Part shown: piece after piece, positions 34,874-42,618 of the stretch
Numbering within the stretch: position 1 is the first letter of the stretch
Layout of the letters: each line of letters opens with the position of its first letter
NCBI GenBank assembly: GCA_028818755.1
Contig: JAPPNF010000156.1
Span: forward strand, 1 to 64,000
DNA: 64,000 nt
Direction of reading: 5' to 3'
Origin: Deltaproteobacteria bacterium
GTDB lineage: Bacteria > Desulfobacterota > Binatia > UBA9968 > JAJDTQ01
The notes under the pieces: generated by a model
Told to the model about the DNA's origin: nothing
The model's database searches: none
Seen by the model: the letters and a program-made list of their open reading frames with translations, nothing else
Program-made: the position numbers and the translations under genes

Positions 34874-35944
34874 CTAGGCTGACTGGGGAAAGAACTTAAG
34901 GCGATCCCTCGGCAGAGTGACATAGACGGTGTCGCTGACCGGCGCCTTGTCCATGGTCTTGACCTGCAGCAACGTCCCGGCCACGCGCACCTCGTGGACG
35001 AACAGGTCGCCGAGGTACGTGCGCGAGACCAGTTCCCCGGCAAACTCGTTGTCCCGCCCGGTGGGGGCAGGGCTCATCTCCAGGTCCTCCGGACGGATTC
35101 CCAGGGTCCCGGTGAGGCCCGGCCGGTCCGTGTGCGGGGTCTTGAGCGTGCCCAACCGAGTCTCCACGGTGCCCCCGGCCCTGGTCTCGCCGTCCAGCCA
35201 GTTGATGGAGCCGAAGAACTCGGCCACTACCCGGTTGGCCGGTCCCTCGTAGAGTTCTTCCGGCGAGCCCACGGACACGATGGCGCCCAGGCTCATGACC
35301 GCGATACGGTCCGCCACCACCATGGCCTCCACCTGATCGTGGGTTACGTACAACACGGTGATGCTGAGGCGCTTGGCCAGTTCACGGATCTGCACCCGCA
35401 TCTCTTCCCGCAGGCGCGCGTCGAGGTTGCTCAAGGGCTCGTCCATGAGCAGCAGCTTCGGGTTCACGGCCAGGGCGCGGGCCAGCGCCACCCGCTGTTG
35501 CTGTCCCCCGCTCAGGAGCGGCGACGGCCGCTCCGCGTAGTCCTCCAGTTGCACCAGCTTCAGCGACTCGTGGACGCGTTGCCGTACCAGGGACTTGTCG
35601 ATCTTCTTGCGTCCGCGCGTGAGCGGCAACGCCACGTTCTGGAAGACGGTCATGTGAGGCCAGATGGCGTAGGACTGGAAGACCATGCCGATCTTCCGGT
35701 CCTCGGGGGGCGCGGAGATGCCTTGGCTCGTGGAGAAGACCGTGGCGCCGTCAATTTCGATCTCGCCGCCGTCGGGCGTCTCCAGCCCGGCCACGCAGCG
35801 CAACAGCGTCGTCTTGCCCGAACCGCTGGGTCCCAGCAGCACGAAGAACTCGCCCTCCTCGACCCTTTGCGTGACGCCGCCGAGGGCCGCCACCTCGTTG
35901 CCGCCGACCCTGAAGATCTTTTGCAGTTCCTTGACCTGGAGCAT
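34874..35944 (-). CDS. ABC transporter ATP-binding protein (FbpC/PotA-like)
   Basis: A 356-residue ATPase. Walker A is GPSGSGKTT (about 38-46), the Q-loop follows at VFQSYAIWP, the signature is LSGGQQQRVALARAL, Walker B is LLLMDEPLSNLD and the switch His is in YVTHDQVEA. A C-terminal TOBE domain begins near residue 240. It is the only importer-type ABC ATPase in the window, whereas two FbpB-like permease systems lack one. It is encoded 24 bp downstream of an alpha/beta-hydrolase gene on the same strand. Confidence 0.92.
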   Translation of the reverse strand: MLQVKELQKIFRVGGNEVAALGGVTQRVEEGEFFVLLGPSGSGKTTLLRCVAGLETPDGGEIEIDGATVFSTSQGISAPPEDRKIGMVFQSYAIWPHMTVFQNVALPLTRGRKKIDKSLVRQRVHESLKLVQLEDYAERPSPLLSGGQQQRVALARALAVNPKLLLMDEPLSNLDARLREEMRVQIRELAKRLSITVLYVTHDQVEAMVVADRIAVMSLGAIVSVGSPEELYEGPANRVVAEFFGSINWLDGETRAGGTVETRLGTLKTPHTDRPGLTGTLGIRPEDLEMSPAPTGRDNEFAGELVSRTYLGDLFVHEVRVAGTLLQVKTMDKAPVSDTVYVTLPRDRLKFFPQSA

Positions 35945-35968
35945 GAGGGCCTCCGGAAGGGTAGCCGC

Positions 35969-36802
35969 CTATCCGATCGGATGACGCGCCAGGAAGTCCT
36001 CTAGCGCGTCGATGGCGCCGGTGCCGTCCCAGAAGGTCATGTGGCGCACGCCCGGTATGAGCGCCAACTCCGCTCCGGGGATCGCCTGCCCGAGCCGCCG
36101 GGCCGTGTCCACCGGCGTGCTGCCCTGCCGTTCCACCTTGTCGTCCTCGCCGCACAGCACCAGGGTGGACACCTTCACATCCGGGGCCGCTGCCAGGGCG
36201 TCCCAGGTGAGGCGCGCGCGCTCATGACGGCGGAACATCTCCACGGTGGACTGGCCGGACCACAAAGCGTCCGCGAGCGCGGCGGCCGCCGCGCGGTTGG
36301 CGTGATAGAAGGTCGGGTTGAACGCCATCCCGTCATTGTCCACGTGGGATTTGATGTACTGCTCGAACCCCATTTCCCGAATCTGGGCGTGGGTTTCCGG
36401 GGAAACCTCTCGCGGCGCGCCCGACAGGTTGCGGGAGCCAGGGCCGGTGGCTGTCATGGTGAGCGTGGCCACCAGGTCCGGGCGGGCGATGGCCAGGGCC
36501 TGAAGTATCTGGCCGCCGATGGCGAACCCCACCACGTGGCAGCGGGTGATGCCGAGATGGGCCAGGAGCGCGGCGCAGTCCTCGGCGAACTGCGTGACGG
36601 TGTAGCCGTCGTCGGGTTGGCTGCTGCGACCGGTTCCGCGGCAGTCCATGATGATGGTCTCCCAGCGCCGGCTCAGGGCCGGCACCACCTGGAGCTTCCA
36701 GGGATCCAGCGGCCACCAGGAGGCGGGGACAAACAGCACCGGCTCTCCCGCGCCCTCCCTCTCGTAGTAGATGTCCACTCCATCCAGCTTCGCTAAGGGC
36801 AT
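35969..36802 (-). CDS. Alpha/beta-hydrolase-fold protein lacking the nucleophilic serine
   Basis: A 277-residue protein with GGAGA before ATG 36802. The oxyanion region is FVPASWW, the acid is probably the Asp in GEDDKVE and the His is in PGVRHMTFW. The nucleophile elbow reads G92-F-A94-I-G96, where active hydrolases have G-x-S-x-G. The DNA reads GGG TTC GCC ATC GGC, so the Ala is plain. It is therefore not a serine hydrolase unless another residue has taken over. It precedes the ABC ATPase gene in an apparent operon. Confidence 0.8.
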   Translation of the reverse strand: MPLAKLDGVDIYYEREGAGEPVLFVPASWWPLDPWKLQVVPALSRRWETIIMDCRGTGRSSQPDDGYTVTQFAEDCAALLAHLGITRCHVVGFAIGGQILQALAIARPDLVATLTMTATGPGSRNLSGAPREVSPETHAQIREMGFEQYIKSHVDNDGMAFNPTFYHANRAAAAALADALWSGQSTVEMFRRHERARLTWDALAAAPDVKVSTLVLCGEDDKVERQGSTPVDTARRLGQAIPGAELALIPGVRHMTFWDGTGAIDALEDFLARHPIG

Positions 36803-36826
36803 TTCAATCTCCGGTTGTTCACGTGC

Positions 36827-37012
36827 CTAGGAGCCTGTCCGGGTAATACGTCGGCGAATCTGCTGGTCCTTCTTGCCGTCGGCTGCGTTGCTCCTCCTCG
36901 CGTGGGGGTGGCCCTGGGGCGAGCTACGGTCGCCCCCACTCGTCGTCGCGCCTTGCCGACAACAAGAAGTCCTGCGCATCTTCACCAACGTATTACCCGG
37001 ACAGGCCCCTAG
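36827..37012. mobile_element. MITE-like element, copy 2 (about 186 bp)
   Basis: The ends CTAGGAGCCTGTCCGGGTAA (from 36827) and its near-perfect inverse ending at 37012 form terminal inverted repeats of about 30 bp. CTAG stands at both borders. Read on the minus strand, the core aligns end to end with the element at 25354-25520, including TTGTCGGCAAGGCGCGA and GAGCAACGCAGCCGACGGC. The centre differs and contains its own hairpin. The element has no gene and fills about half of the 36803-37166 gap. Confidence 0.85.
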
Positions 37013-37166
37013 TTGTATGAACGCGCCCGTATGAATCCACGTCCGCGTCACGTCTTGCCGACGATAGGACACGCCACACGGGCGCGCAACCCCGACTTTC
37101 CAATGCCTCGGCATCACGGAGCGTGTCCCGGTCCGTGTCATGCCGTGTGGTACCGGAACCATGGCC
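37013..37166. other. Rest of the 36803-37166 gap
   Basis: Apart from the MITE, the 364 bp between the alpha/beta-hydrolase gene and the end of the lytic transglycosylase gene hold no supportable gene. I see no clear terminator in this right-hand part. Confidence 0.5.
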
Positions 37167-38441
37167 TCATTCCGGGCGTGCATCCCCAGCTCGCGTATCG
37201 GAGCGCAGCAACTCCAGGATCTCCTGCCGCGGAAACCCGTCCACGCGCAGCCCCCTCTTCGCCTGATAGTCCCGTATGGCGGCGCGCGTCCGCGGGCCGA
37301 TGATGCCGTCGATCTCGCCGATGTCGTATCCTCGCGCGGCCAGCAGGCGTTGCAACTCCTTGCGTTCCGGTTCGGCGATGGGGCCGATACCGTTGGGCCA
37401 GGTGAGAGCGGGTTCCTCGCCGCGCAACCGGTCGGAAAGGTGCCCGACCGCCAAGGCGTACTTGTGCGCCGGGTTGTAACGCATGATCGCGCGGAAATTC
37501 GCGCGCAGCAGAAAGGCGGGTCCCTGGATTCCCGCCGGAAGGTCGAGGAACGCGCGCTCCTCGGGAAGCGGGAAGGCGCCGCCGCCAGCCCGACGGAGTC
37601 CCAGTTTCTGCCATTGCCCGATGGTCCGCCCACTCTTCTTGCCGGCAAGCCCGGCGTCGAACCCTTCCGGGAGGACGACCCTGTGCCCCCAGGGCCTGCC
37701 CGGAACCCACCCGTTGCCGCGCAGATAGTTGGCCGCGGATGCCAGCGCGTCCCGCGGGTTGTCCCAGATGTCGCGCCGGCCGTCGCCGGTGAAGTCCACC
37801 GCGTAGGCCTTGTAGCTCGTGGGGATGAACTGCGTGTGGCCCATGGCGCCGGCCCACGAACCGGTCATGCGCTCCACGGTGATGTCGCCCGCCTTGAGGA
37901 TGTCGAGGGCCGCCAGCAACTGGTTGCGTCCGAACTTCGCCCGGCGTCCCTTGTAGGCCAGGGTGGAGAGCGAGCGGATGACGTTGCGTTTGCCGCGCAG
38001 CTTGCCGTACAGCGTCTCCAGTCCCCAGATGGCGGCCAGCACGTAGCGTTCCACCCCGTACCGCCGCTCCATTCGTTTCAGGTCGGCGGCAAGCTCCGAC
38101 AGCTTGGCGCGACCGTCGTTCACACGCGTATCGCTGACCACCAGGGTCACGTACTGTGACGCCGGCAGCACGAACTCCGGTTGCCGGTTGTTCTTCTCGA
38201 TGACTTCCGGGTCCGGGGTGAGGCCGCGAAACGCGCGGTCGTAGAGCGCTTCCGGGATGCCGCGCCGCAGCGCCACCGAGCGGAACTCCCGCACGAAGGA
38301 CCGATAGGCCGCTTGGTCGGATGTGAGTGGCTGGGCCGGGGAAGGGGAAGGCGCACCGAAAGCGGCCATGATCGCCGAAGCGAGGAGCGCCAGGACCGGA
38401 CCTCGGCGGCGAAAGCACTTCACGGTCGTGCGCCGTTTCAT
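37167..38441 (-). CDS. MltB-like lytic murein transglycosylase with peptidoglycan-binding domain
   Basis: A 424-residue exported protein with an N-terminal signal (cleavage near PSPAQP). The SLT_2 domain (about 40-330) has AAIWGLETLYGKLRG with the catalytic Glu, SWAGAMGHTQFIPTSY, and DGRRDIWDNPRDALASAANYL. The C-terminal PG_binding_1 domain (about 350-415) has LQRLLAARGYDIGEIDGIIG and TRAAIRDYQ. It cleaves the MurNAc-GlcNAc bond with formation of a 1,6-anhydro product. No lipobox is seen, so it is soluble in the periplasm. Confidence 0.92.
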   Translation of the reverse strand: MKRRTTVKCFRRRGPVLALLASAIMAAFGAPSPSPAQPLTSDQAAYRSFVREFRSVALRRGIPEALYDRAFRGLTPDPEVIEKNNRQPEFVLPASQYVTLVVSDTRVNDGRAKLSELAADLKRMERRYGVERYVLAAIWGLETLYGKLRGKRNVIRSLSTLAYKGRRAKFGRNQLLAALDILKAGDITVERMTGSWAGAMGHTQFIPTSYKAYAVDFTGDGRRDIWDNPRDALASAANYLRGNGWVPGRPWGHRVVLPEGFDAGLAGKKSGRTIGQWQKLGLRRAGGGAFPLPEERAFLDLPAGIQGPAFLLRANFRAIMRYNPAHKYALAVGHLSDRLRGEEPALTWPNGIGPIAEPERKELQRLLAARGYDIGEIDGIIGPRTRAAIRDYQAKRGLRVDGFPRQEILELLRSDTRAGDARPE

Positions 38442-38465
38442 GAAGTATACGGGTCTGTCCCTGGC

Positions 38466-38750
38466 CTACGTGAACAGTTTCGCGATGATGGCGAGAAGGG
38501 CCGCAAGTATGGAAACGCCCCCCAATGCCATCTTGCTTTCTAGTTTGGCGATGTCCGCCTTTGTGGCCAGGTACGGCAGAGTCGACTCGAAGGCCGCCTC
38601 CAGCCGGGCGATATCCGTCTTTGTGGCCAGCAGAGTCGATTCGAAGTGCGTCTCCAGCCGGGATATATCCGCCTTTGTGGCCAAGTGCGGCAGAGTTGAT
38701 TCAAAGGCCGTCTCCAGCCGGGTGATGCGTTCCTCCGCTCCGTCCGCCAT
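38466..38750 (-). CDS. Small coiled-coil protein with tandem repeats and C-terminal membrane helix
   Basis: A 94-residue protein. ATG 38750 has AAGGAG upstream. It contains three direct repeats of 18-20 residues of the form LE-x-x-FESTLP-x-LATKADI, with the matching 54-60 nt repeats visible in the DNA. A C-terminal hydrophobic helix ends the protein (ALGGVSILAALLAIIAKLF). It resembles DUF1640/CCDC90-like coiled-coil membrane proteins, often numerous and variable in repeat number. Function is unknown. Confidence 0.75.
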   Translation of the reverse strand: MADGAEERITRLETAFESTLPHLATKADISRLETHFESTLLATKTDIARLEAAFESTLPYLATKADIAKLESKMALGGVSILAALLAIIAKLFT

Positions 38751-38844
38751 GATCGTTCTCCTTGCGGTGACTTTGGCCGCTGTTGCCATGAAAATCAACA
38801 GTTTTTGAACAGATGTAGATAAACTCCAAGGTCTTCACGGTAGT

Positions 38845-38873
38845 TTGCCCGACGAATCCCTGCTGGCTATATT
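38845..38873 (+). promoter_or_regulatory. Candidate sigma-70-type promoter for the deacetylase gene
   Basis: TTGCCC (38845-38850) and TATATT (38868-38873) are 17 bp apart, 70 bp before the polysaccharide deacetylase ATG. The -35 resembles the TTGCCG of the promoters at 45540 and 49650. GAGGAG just before the ATG is the ribosome-binding site. Confidence 0.45.
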
Positions 38874-38942
38874 GGGAGCCGCGTTTGCTTCGCAGCTCCG
38901 CGCACGGAACTTCAGCGACATGACACGAGAGGAGAATTCACC

Positions 38943-39803
38943 ATGCCCAGACCGCGCCCCATCAAGTGGCCGGACAACGCCAAGATTTGCGTCACTTTCA
39001 TCATCCCGTGGGAGGTGTGGCCCGACAACTACGCTACCCGGGGCTCGCTCCAGCGGGTCAGTCATCCGCTGCCCCCGGAGAACGCCGTCTTCAAGCAGAA
39101 CATGGCCGCGGTCACCGAGCGCGAGTACGGCGACCGGGTGGGCATCTGGCGCATCATGGACATGTTCGAGCGCCACAACCTCAAGGTCACCTTCCTCATG
39201 AACGGCAAGAAGGTGGAGCAGTTCCCCGACGAGTGCAAGGAGTTCCAGGCCCAAGGGCACGAGTTCTCCTCGGAGTGCTACGAGCACGAGTACGCCTTCA
39301 TGTACACGCGCGAGGAAGAGCGCAAATCCATCCAGGATACGGTTGCCGCCTTCAAGAACGTGCTGGGTGCGCCTCCGACGGGTTACCTGTCCCCCGGTCA
39401 CGCGTCCACGGACAACACCCTGGATCTGGTGGCTGAGGCGGGATTCGTGTGGTGGGCCGACCCGCTCAACTCGGACGTCCCCTACACCGTGGAGGCCGCG
39501 GGCCGGAAGGTCGCCGTGGTGCCGTACAACGTGCCGGGGTGCAACGACTACTCCACCTACGGCGGCGGACGCACGCCCAGGGACCTGCTGCAGATCATGA
39601 AGGACCAGTTCGACTACCTCTACTGGGAGGGGGAGCAGGGGGCGCCGAAGTTCTTTGCGTTCAACCTGCATCCGTTCGTCTCGGGCGTGCCCTACCGTAC
39701 CAGGATCATCGACGAGTTCATCAAGTACGCCAAGGGCTTTTCCGACGTCTGGTTCGCTCGCAGGATCGAGATCGCCAACTGGACCCTGGAGCAGGGTTTC
39801 TGA
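38943..39803 (+). CDS. Polysaccharide deacetylase / PuuE-like hydrolase
   Basis: A 286-residue NodB-fold protein. The usual T-F-D-D at the start is replaced (ICVTFIIPWEVWPDN). HNLKVTFLMNGKKVEQFPDECKEFQAQGHEFSSE and YEHEYAFMYTREEERK follow the PuuE/allantoinase-like branch, and GAPPTGYLSPGHASTDNTLDLVAEAGF holds the His/Asp region. Near the end is FFAFNLHPFVSG. Enzymes of this branch open cyclic ureides or deacetylate amides. With hydantoinase genes nearby, a cyclic-amide substrate is as likely as a sugar polymer. Confidence 0.82.
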   Translation: MPRPRPIKWPDNAKICVTFIIPWEVWPDNYATRGSLQRVSHPLPPENAVFKQNMAAVTEREYGDRVGIWRIMDMFERHNLKVTFLMNGKKVEQFPDECKEFQAQGHEFSSECYEHEYAFMYTREEERKSIQDTVAAFKNVLGAPPTGYLSPGHASTDNTLDLVAEAGFVWWADPLNSDVPYTVEAAGRKVAVVPYNVPGCNDYSTYGGGRTPRDLLQIMKDQFDYLYWEGEQGAPKFFAFNLHPFVSGVPYRTRIIDEFIKYAKGFSDVWFARRIEIANWTLEQGF

Positions 39804-39815
39804 TGCCGCGCCCCG

Positions 39816-40586
39816 TCACGGCTCGATGTCGTGGCGGCGCTGCCGTAGCGAAAGGGTGTTGCTGCCGCCCAGCTCGATGGTCCTTCCCCACAGGCCGCGC
39901 GCGCGGTCGCTGAGCAGGAACGCCGCCACCGCGGCCACCTCCGTGACCGAAAGGGCCTCGTCCGCGTACGCCGGACGGGAGCCCGCACGGGGCTCCTCGC
40001 GGCGGCCGGCGGCCACGGGTATTCGGACCGGCGCGGGCACCAGCACATTCAGGGTCACGTTGTCGCCGGCCACCTCCGCGGCGACGGATTGAATCCACGC
40101 CGGCAGCGCGGCGCTCGTGACCGAATGGACGTGTCTCTCGGTTCCGGTGCGGGCGATGGGCCACGGAACCATCCACAGCACCCGGCCCCAGCGGCGGCGC
40201 CGCATGCCGGGCAGGAGCGTCTCGGTGGCGGCCTTGAAACGCAGGAAACCGGCTTCGAGCTGCGACCTCCACGAGAGAGAGCGCGGGTCCTCCCGCGGCG
40301 CGCGCCGGGCGATCCCGAACAGGATGTCGATGGCGCCGAAGTCCGCGGCGACGCGCTCCACGAGGGCGGTGGCCGACGCTTCGTCCCAGGCGTCCAGGGG
40401 GTAGCCCGCGGCCCTGACGCGGCCTCCCTCCGCCGCCTCGGCCGCGACCCTTCGCGCCGCCCACTCCTTGCGGGCGCACACCGCCACGTTGGCGCCCTCG
40501 GCCGCGAGGGCTCCGGCCACGGCCCGGCCGATGCCCCGGGACCCGCCGAACACCAGCGCGCTTCTGCCCTTGATGCCGAGATCCAC
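39816..40586 (-). CDS. SDR-fold protein without catalytic residues, in the MNIO operon
   Basis: A 256-residue Rossmann protein starting at GTG 40586, 9 bp after the small membrane-peptide gene. The cofactor loop FGGSRGIGRAVAGALAAEG is perfect, so NAD(P) is probably bound. The rest of the active site is gone: the NAG motif reads FGIA, the catalytic Ser is absent (VLWMVPWP) and Y-x-x-x-K reads H154-SVT-S158. It is last in an operon with MNIO, partner and exporter genes. It may be a sensor, a scaffold or an enzyme of unknown mechanism. It is convergent with the deacetylase gene, 12 bp away. Confidence 0.8.
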   Translation of the reverse strand: MDLGIKGRSALVFGGSRGIGRAVAGALAAEGANVAVCARKEWAARRVAAEAAEGGRVRAAGYPLDAWDEASATALVERVAADFGAIDILFGIARRAPREDPRSLSWRSQLEAGFLRFKAATETLLPGMRRRRWGRVLWMVPWPIARTGTERHVHSVTSAALPAWIQSVAAEVAGDNVTLNVLVPAPVRIPVAAGRREEPRAGSRPAYADEALSVTEVAAVAAFLLSDRARGLWGRTIELGGSNTLSLRQRRHDIEP

Positions 40587-40595
40587 GACCGTCGG

Positions 40596-40736
40596 TCAGG
40601 GACGCGACAGTTTCAAGAGGCCCGCCAATGCCGCCAGCAGCGCGTACTGCGCGAGAAGCGCCGCGTAGCGGGTCAGCAGCCACAAACACCGTCCGGCCAG
40701 GGGGATGATCCCCTCCCTGTGCGGCGACCTATCCAT
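40596..40736 (-). CDS. 46-residue membrane peptide in the MNIO operon
   Basis: This small ORF starts at ATG 40736, 8 bp inside the end of the ABC exporter gene, and ends 9 bp before the SDR-like gene. Its translation begins MDRSPHREGIIPLAGRC and ends AALAGLLKLSRP. Residues about 15-42 form one hydrophobic helix, with a basic, hydrophilic N-terminus and a single Cys at 17. Tight overlap and operon position support a real gene. It could be the substrate of the MNIO enzyme and exporter, a small subunit of the exporter or an immunity-like peptide. I do not recognise it. Confidence 0.6.
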   Translation of the reverse strand: MDRSPHREGIIPLAGRCLWLLTRYAALLAQYALLAALAGLLKLSRP

Positions 40737-42618
40737 TGCTCACCTCCATTCTCTGCCGCACGGGGAGTATCGGCGGCCGCTCCCCGGCCAGACCCCGTAG
40801 CAGCTCCGTTTCCGTGCGCACCATTTCGGCAAAGTACCCGGCTCCCCGGACCAACTCCGCCGGAGTGCCGTGCTCGACGATCTTTCCGTCACGCAGACAG
40901 ATGATGCGGTCCACGTGACGCAGAGCGGACAGCCGGTGGGCGATGACGATGACCGTCCGGCCCTGGGCCAGTTCGCGGATGTTCTCCTGGATGCGCCCCT
41001 CGTCCTGTTTGTCCAGGGAGCTGGTGGCTTCGTCCAGAATCAACAGGCTTCGCCAATGGAACAACGCCCGGGCCAGCGCGATGCGCTGCCGTTCGCCGCC
41101 CGAGAGGATCGTGCCCCGGGCGCCGATCCGGGTCGCGTAGCCCTTGGGCGTTCGGGTGATGAACTCGTGGGCGCAGGCCGCCCTGGCCGCCGCCGTGATG
41201 CGCGCCATGTGGTGCCGGCCCGAATCCAGCGCGATGTTGTCCGCGATGCTGCGCCGAAAGATCGGATAGTCCTGCTCCACCGTGCCGATGTGGCCGCGGA
41301 CCCAGACCGGGTCGACGACCGCGGCGTCCGTTCCGTCCAGCAGCACGCGTCCCTCGGCGGCGAGGTGGAGTCTCAGGATCAGGCGCCCCACGGTGCTCTT
41401 GCCCGAACCCGACGGGCCCACGATGCCCAGGGCCTCGCCGGGCTCGACCTCGAACGTCACGCCGTCCAGGGCATTTCGGTCCGCGTCCGGATAGCGGAAA
41501 CGCACGTCCTCGAACCGGACCGCTCCCTTGAAGGACGGCAGCCTGACGAGGTGCCCGTCCTGGCGCTCGGTGGGTTCGTCGAGCACCGCTCCCAACTCCT
41601 TCACCAGGCCCCGGAGCCGGGAAAAGTCATAGGCGAACAGGCACAGCCGCATCATCGGTTGAGAGAAGCGCATGTTCACCAGGTTGACCGCCACGAGCTG
41701 TCCCAGCGAGAGCTGCCCGTCGAGCACCATGGACGCTCCGAACCACAGCAGCCCGGCGGTGCCGAGGCGGTTCACGAACTGGTTGTACTGGGTCATGGAT
41801 TCGCGCAGGTTCTGGGCATCCTCTTCGGACGATACCGCCTCGCCCACCCGCTGTGTCAGGAAGGCTTCCTGAGCCTGTTCGGCGTGCATCCCCTTGACGG
41901 TCTCGATACCGTTGAAGGTATCGAGCACGGCTTCGTTGCCCTCCCGCCGGCTGCCCTTGGTGCGTTGGGCCCATTGCCGCAAGGTCGGCATCACCACGAA
42001 GGCCGGGGCGATGTAGAGGGGCAGGCAGCACAGGATGATCAGCGAGAGAGTGAGGCTGAAGTTGAGCATCAGGGCCAGGAACGCCAGCACGAAGACGATG
42101 TCCACGAAGACGAACACCACGGCGTTGGTCAGGAAGCGGCGCAGGTGCTGCAGCTCTTCGATGCGGGAAAGGGTCTCGACCGCCGTGTTGCGCAGGTAGA
42201 AGGAGGCCGGAAGCTCCAGGGAATGGCGGACGAGCCTCGAGAGCAGCGTGCGGTCCATGTCCCGCACGGCGTGGCGCAGGGCCTTGTGGCGGGCGCCCCG
42301 AAGGACGGCCTCGAACGCCAGGAAAAAGAGGAGGCTCACGATGATGACGTCGAGGGTGGCGGCGCCGCGGTTGGATATGACCTTGTCGATGATGATCAGG
42401 AAGGCGAAGGGGTAGATGTAGCCCAGCAGGTTCACGAAGAAAGACGCCGCCACCAACGGCCCGAAGACCATCTTGTTGTCGAACAGGTGCCGGAGGATGG
42501 ACCCCAATGAGAAGCCTTGGTCCGATGAGGGCGCGTCCGCCGCCGCACTTTGTTCTACGGAACCGGGGTCGCCGGCGGGTGTGAAACGCTTGTCTGCGGT
42601 AGTGCCGTCCTCAGCCAC
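40729..42618 (-). CDS. Type-I secretion ABC exporter (HlyB/LapB-like, no C39 peptidase)
   Basis: A 629-residue membrane ATPase starting at GTG 42618, which overlaps the partner gene by 8 bp. The membrane domain (about 55-330) begins FGPLVAASFFVNLLGYIYPFAFLIIIDKVI as in HlyB. The nucleotide domain has Walker A GPSGSGKST, signature LSGGERQRIALARAL, Walker B LLILDEATSSLD and switch His in VIAHRLSA. The first 40 residues are short and low-complexity, with no C39 peptidase Cys/His, so no leader is cut by this protein. No HlyD adaptor is in the window. It likely exports the product of the MNIO operon. Confidence 0.9.
   Translation of the reverse strand: MAEDGTTADKRFTPAGDPGSVEQSAAADAPSSDQGFSLGSILRHLFDNKMVFGPLVAASFFVNLLGYIYPFAFLIIIDKVISNRGAATLDVIIVSLLFFLAFEAVLRGARHKALRHAVRDMDRTLLSRLVRHSLELPASFYLRNTAVETLSRIEELQHLRRFLTNAVVFVFVDIVFVLAFLALMLNFSLTLSLIILCCLPLYIAPAFVVMPTLRQWAQRTKGSRREGNEAVLDTFNGIETVKGMHAEQAQEAFLTQRVGEAVSSEEDAQNLRESMTQYNQFVNRLGTAGLLWFGASMVLDGQLSLGQLVAVNLVNMRFSQPMMRLCLFAYDFSRLRGLVKELGAVLDEPTERQDGHLVRLPSFKGAVRFEDVRFRYPDADRNALDGVTFEVEPGEALGIVGPSGSGKSTVGRLILRLHLAAEGRVLLDGTDAAVVDPVWVRGHIGTVEQDYPIFRRSIADNIALDSGRHHMARITAAARAACAHEFITRTPKGYATRIGARGTILSGGERQRIALARALFHWRSLLILDEATSSLDKQDEGRIQENIRELAQGRTVIVIAHRLSALRHVDRIICLRDGKIVEHGTPAELVRGAGYFAEMVRTETELLRGLAGERPPILPVRQRMEVSNG

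Noticed and set aside
34874-36802. Reading the alpha/beta hydrolase Ala as a sequencing error
   Set aside because: GCC for Ala differs from the TCC Ser codon by one base, so an error is possible. Without reads it cannot be shown, and the sequence as given is taken at face value.
40870-42510. A 546-codon plus-strand frame
   Set aside because: It is antisense to the HlyB-like exporter, whose Walker and signature motifs are complete.
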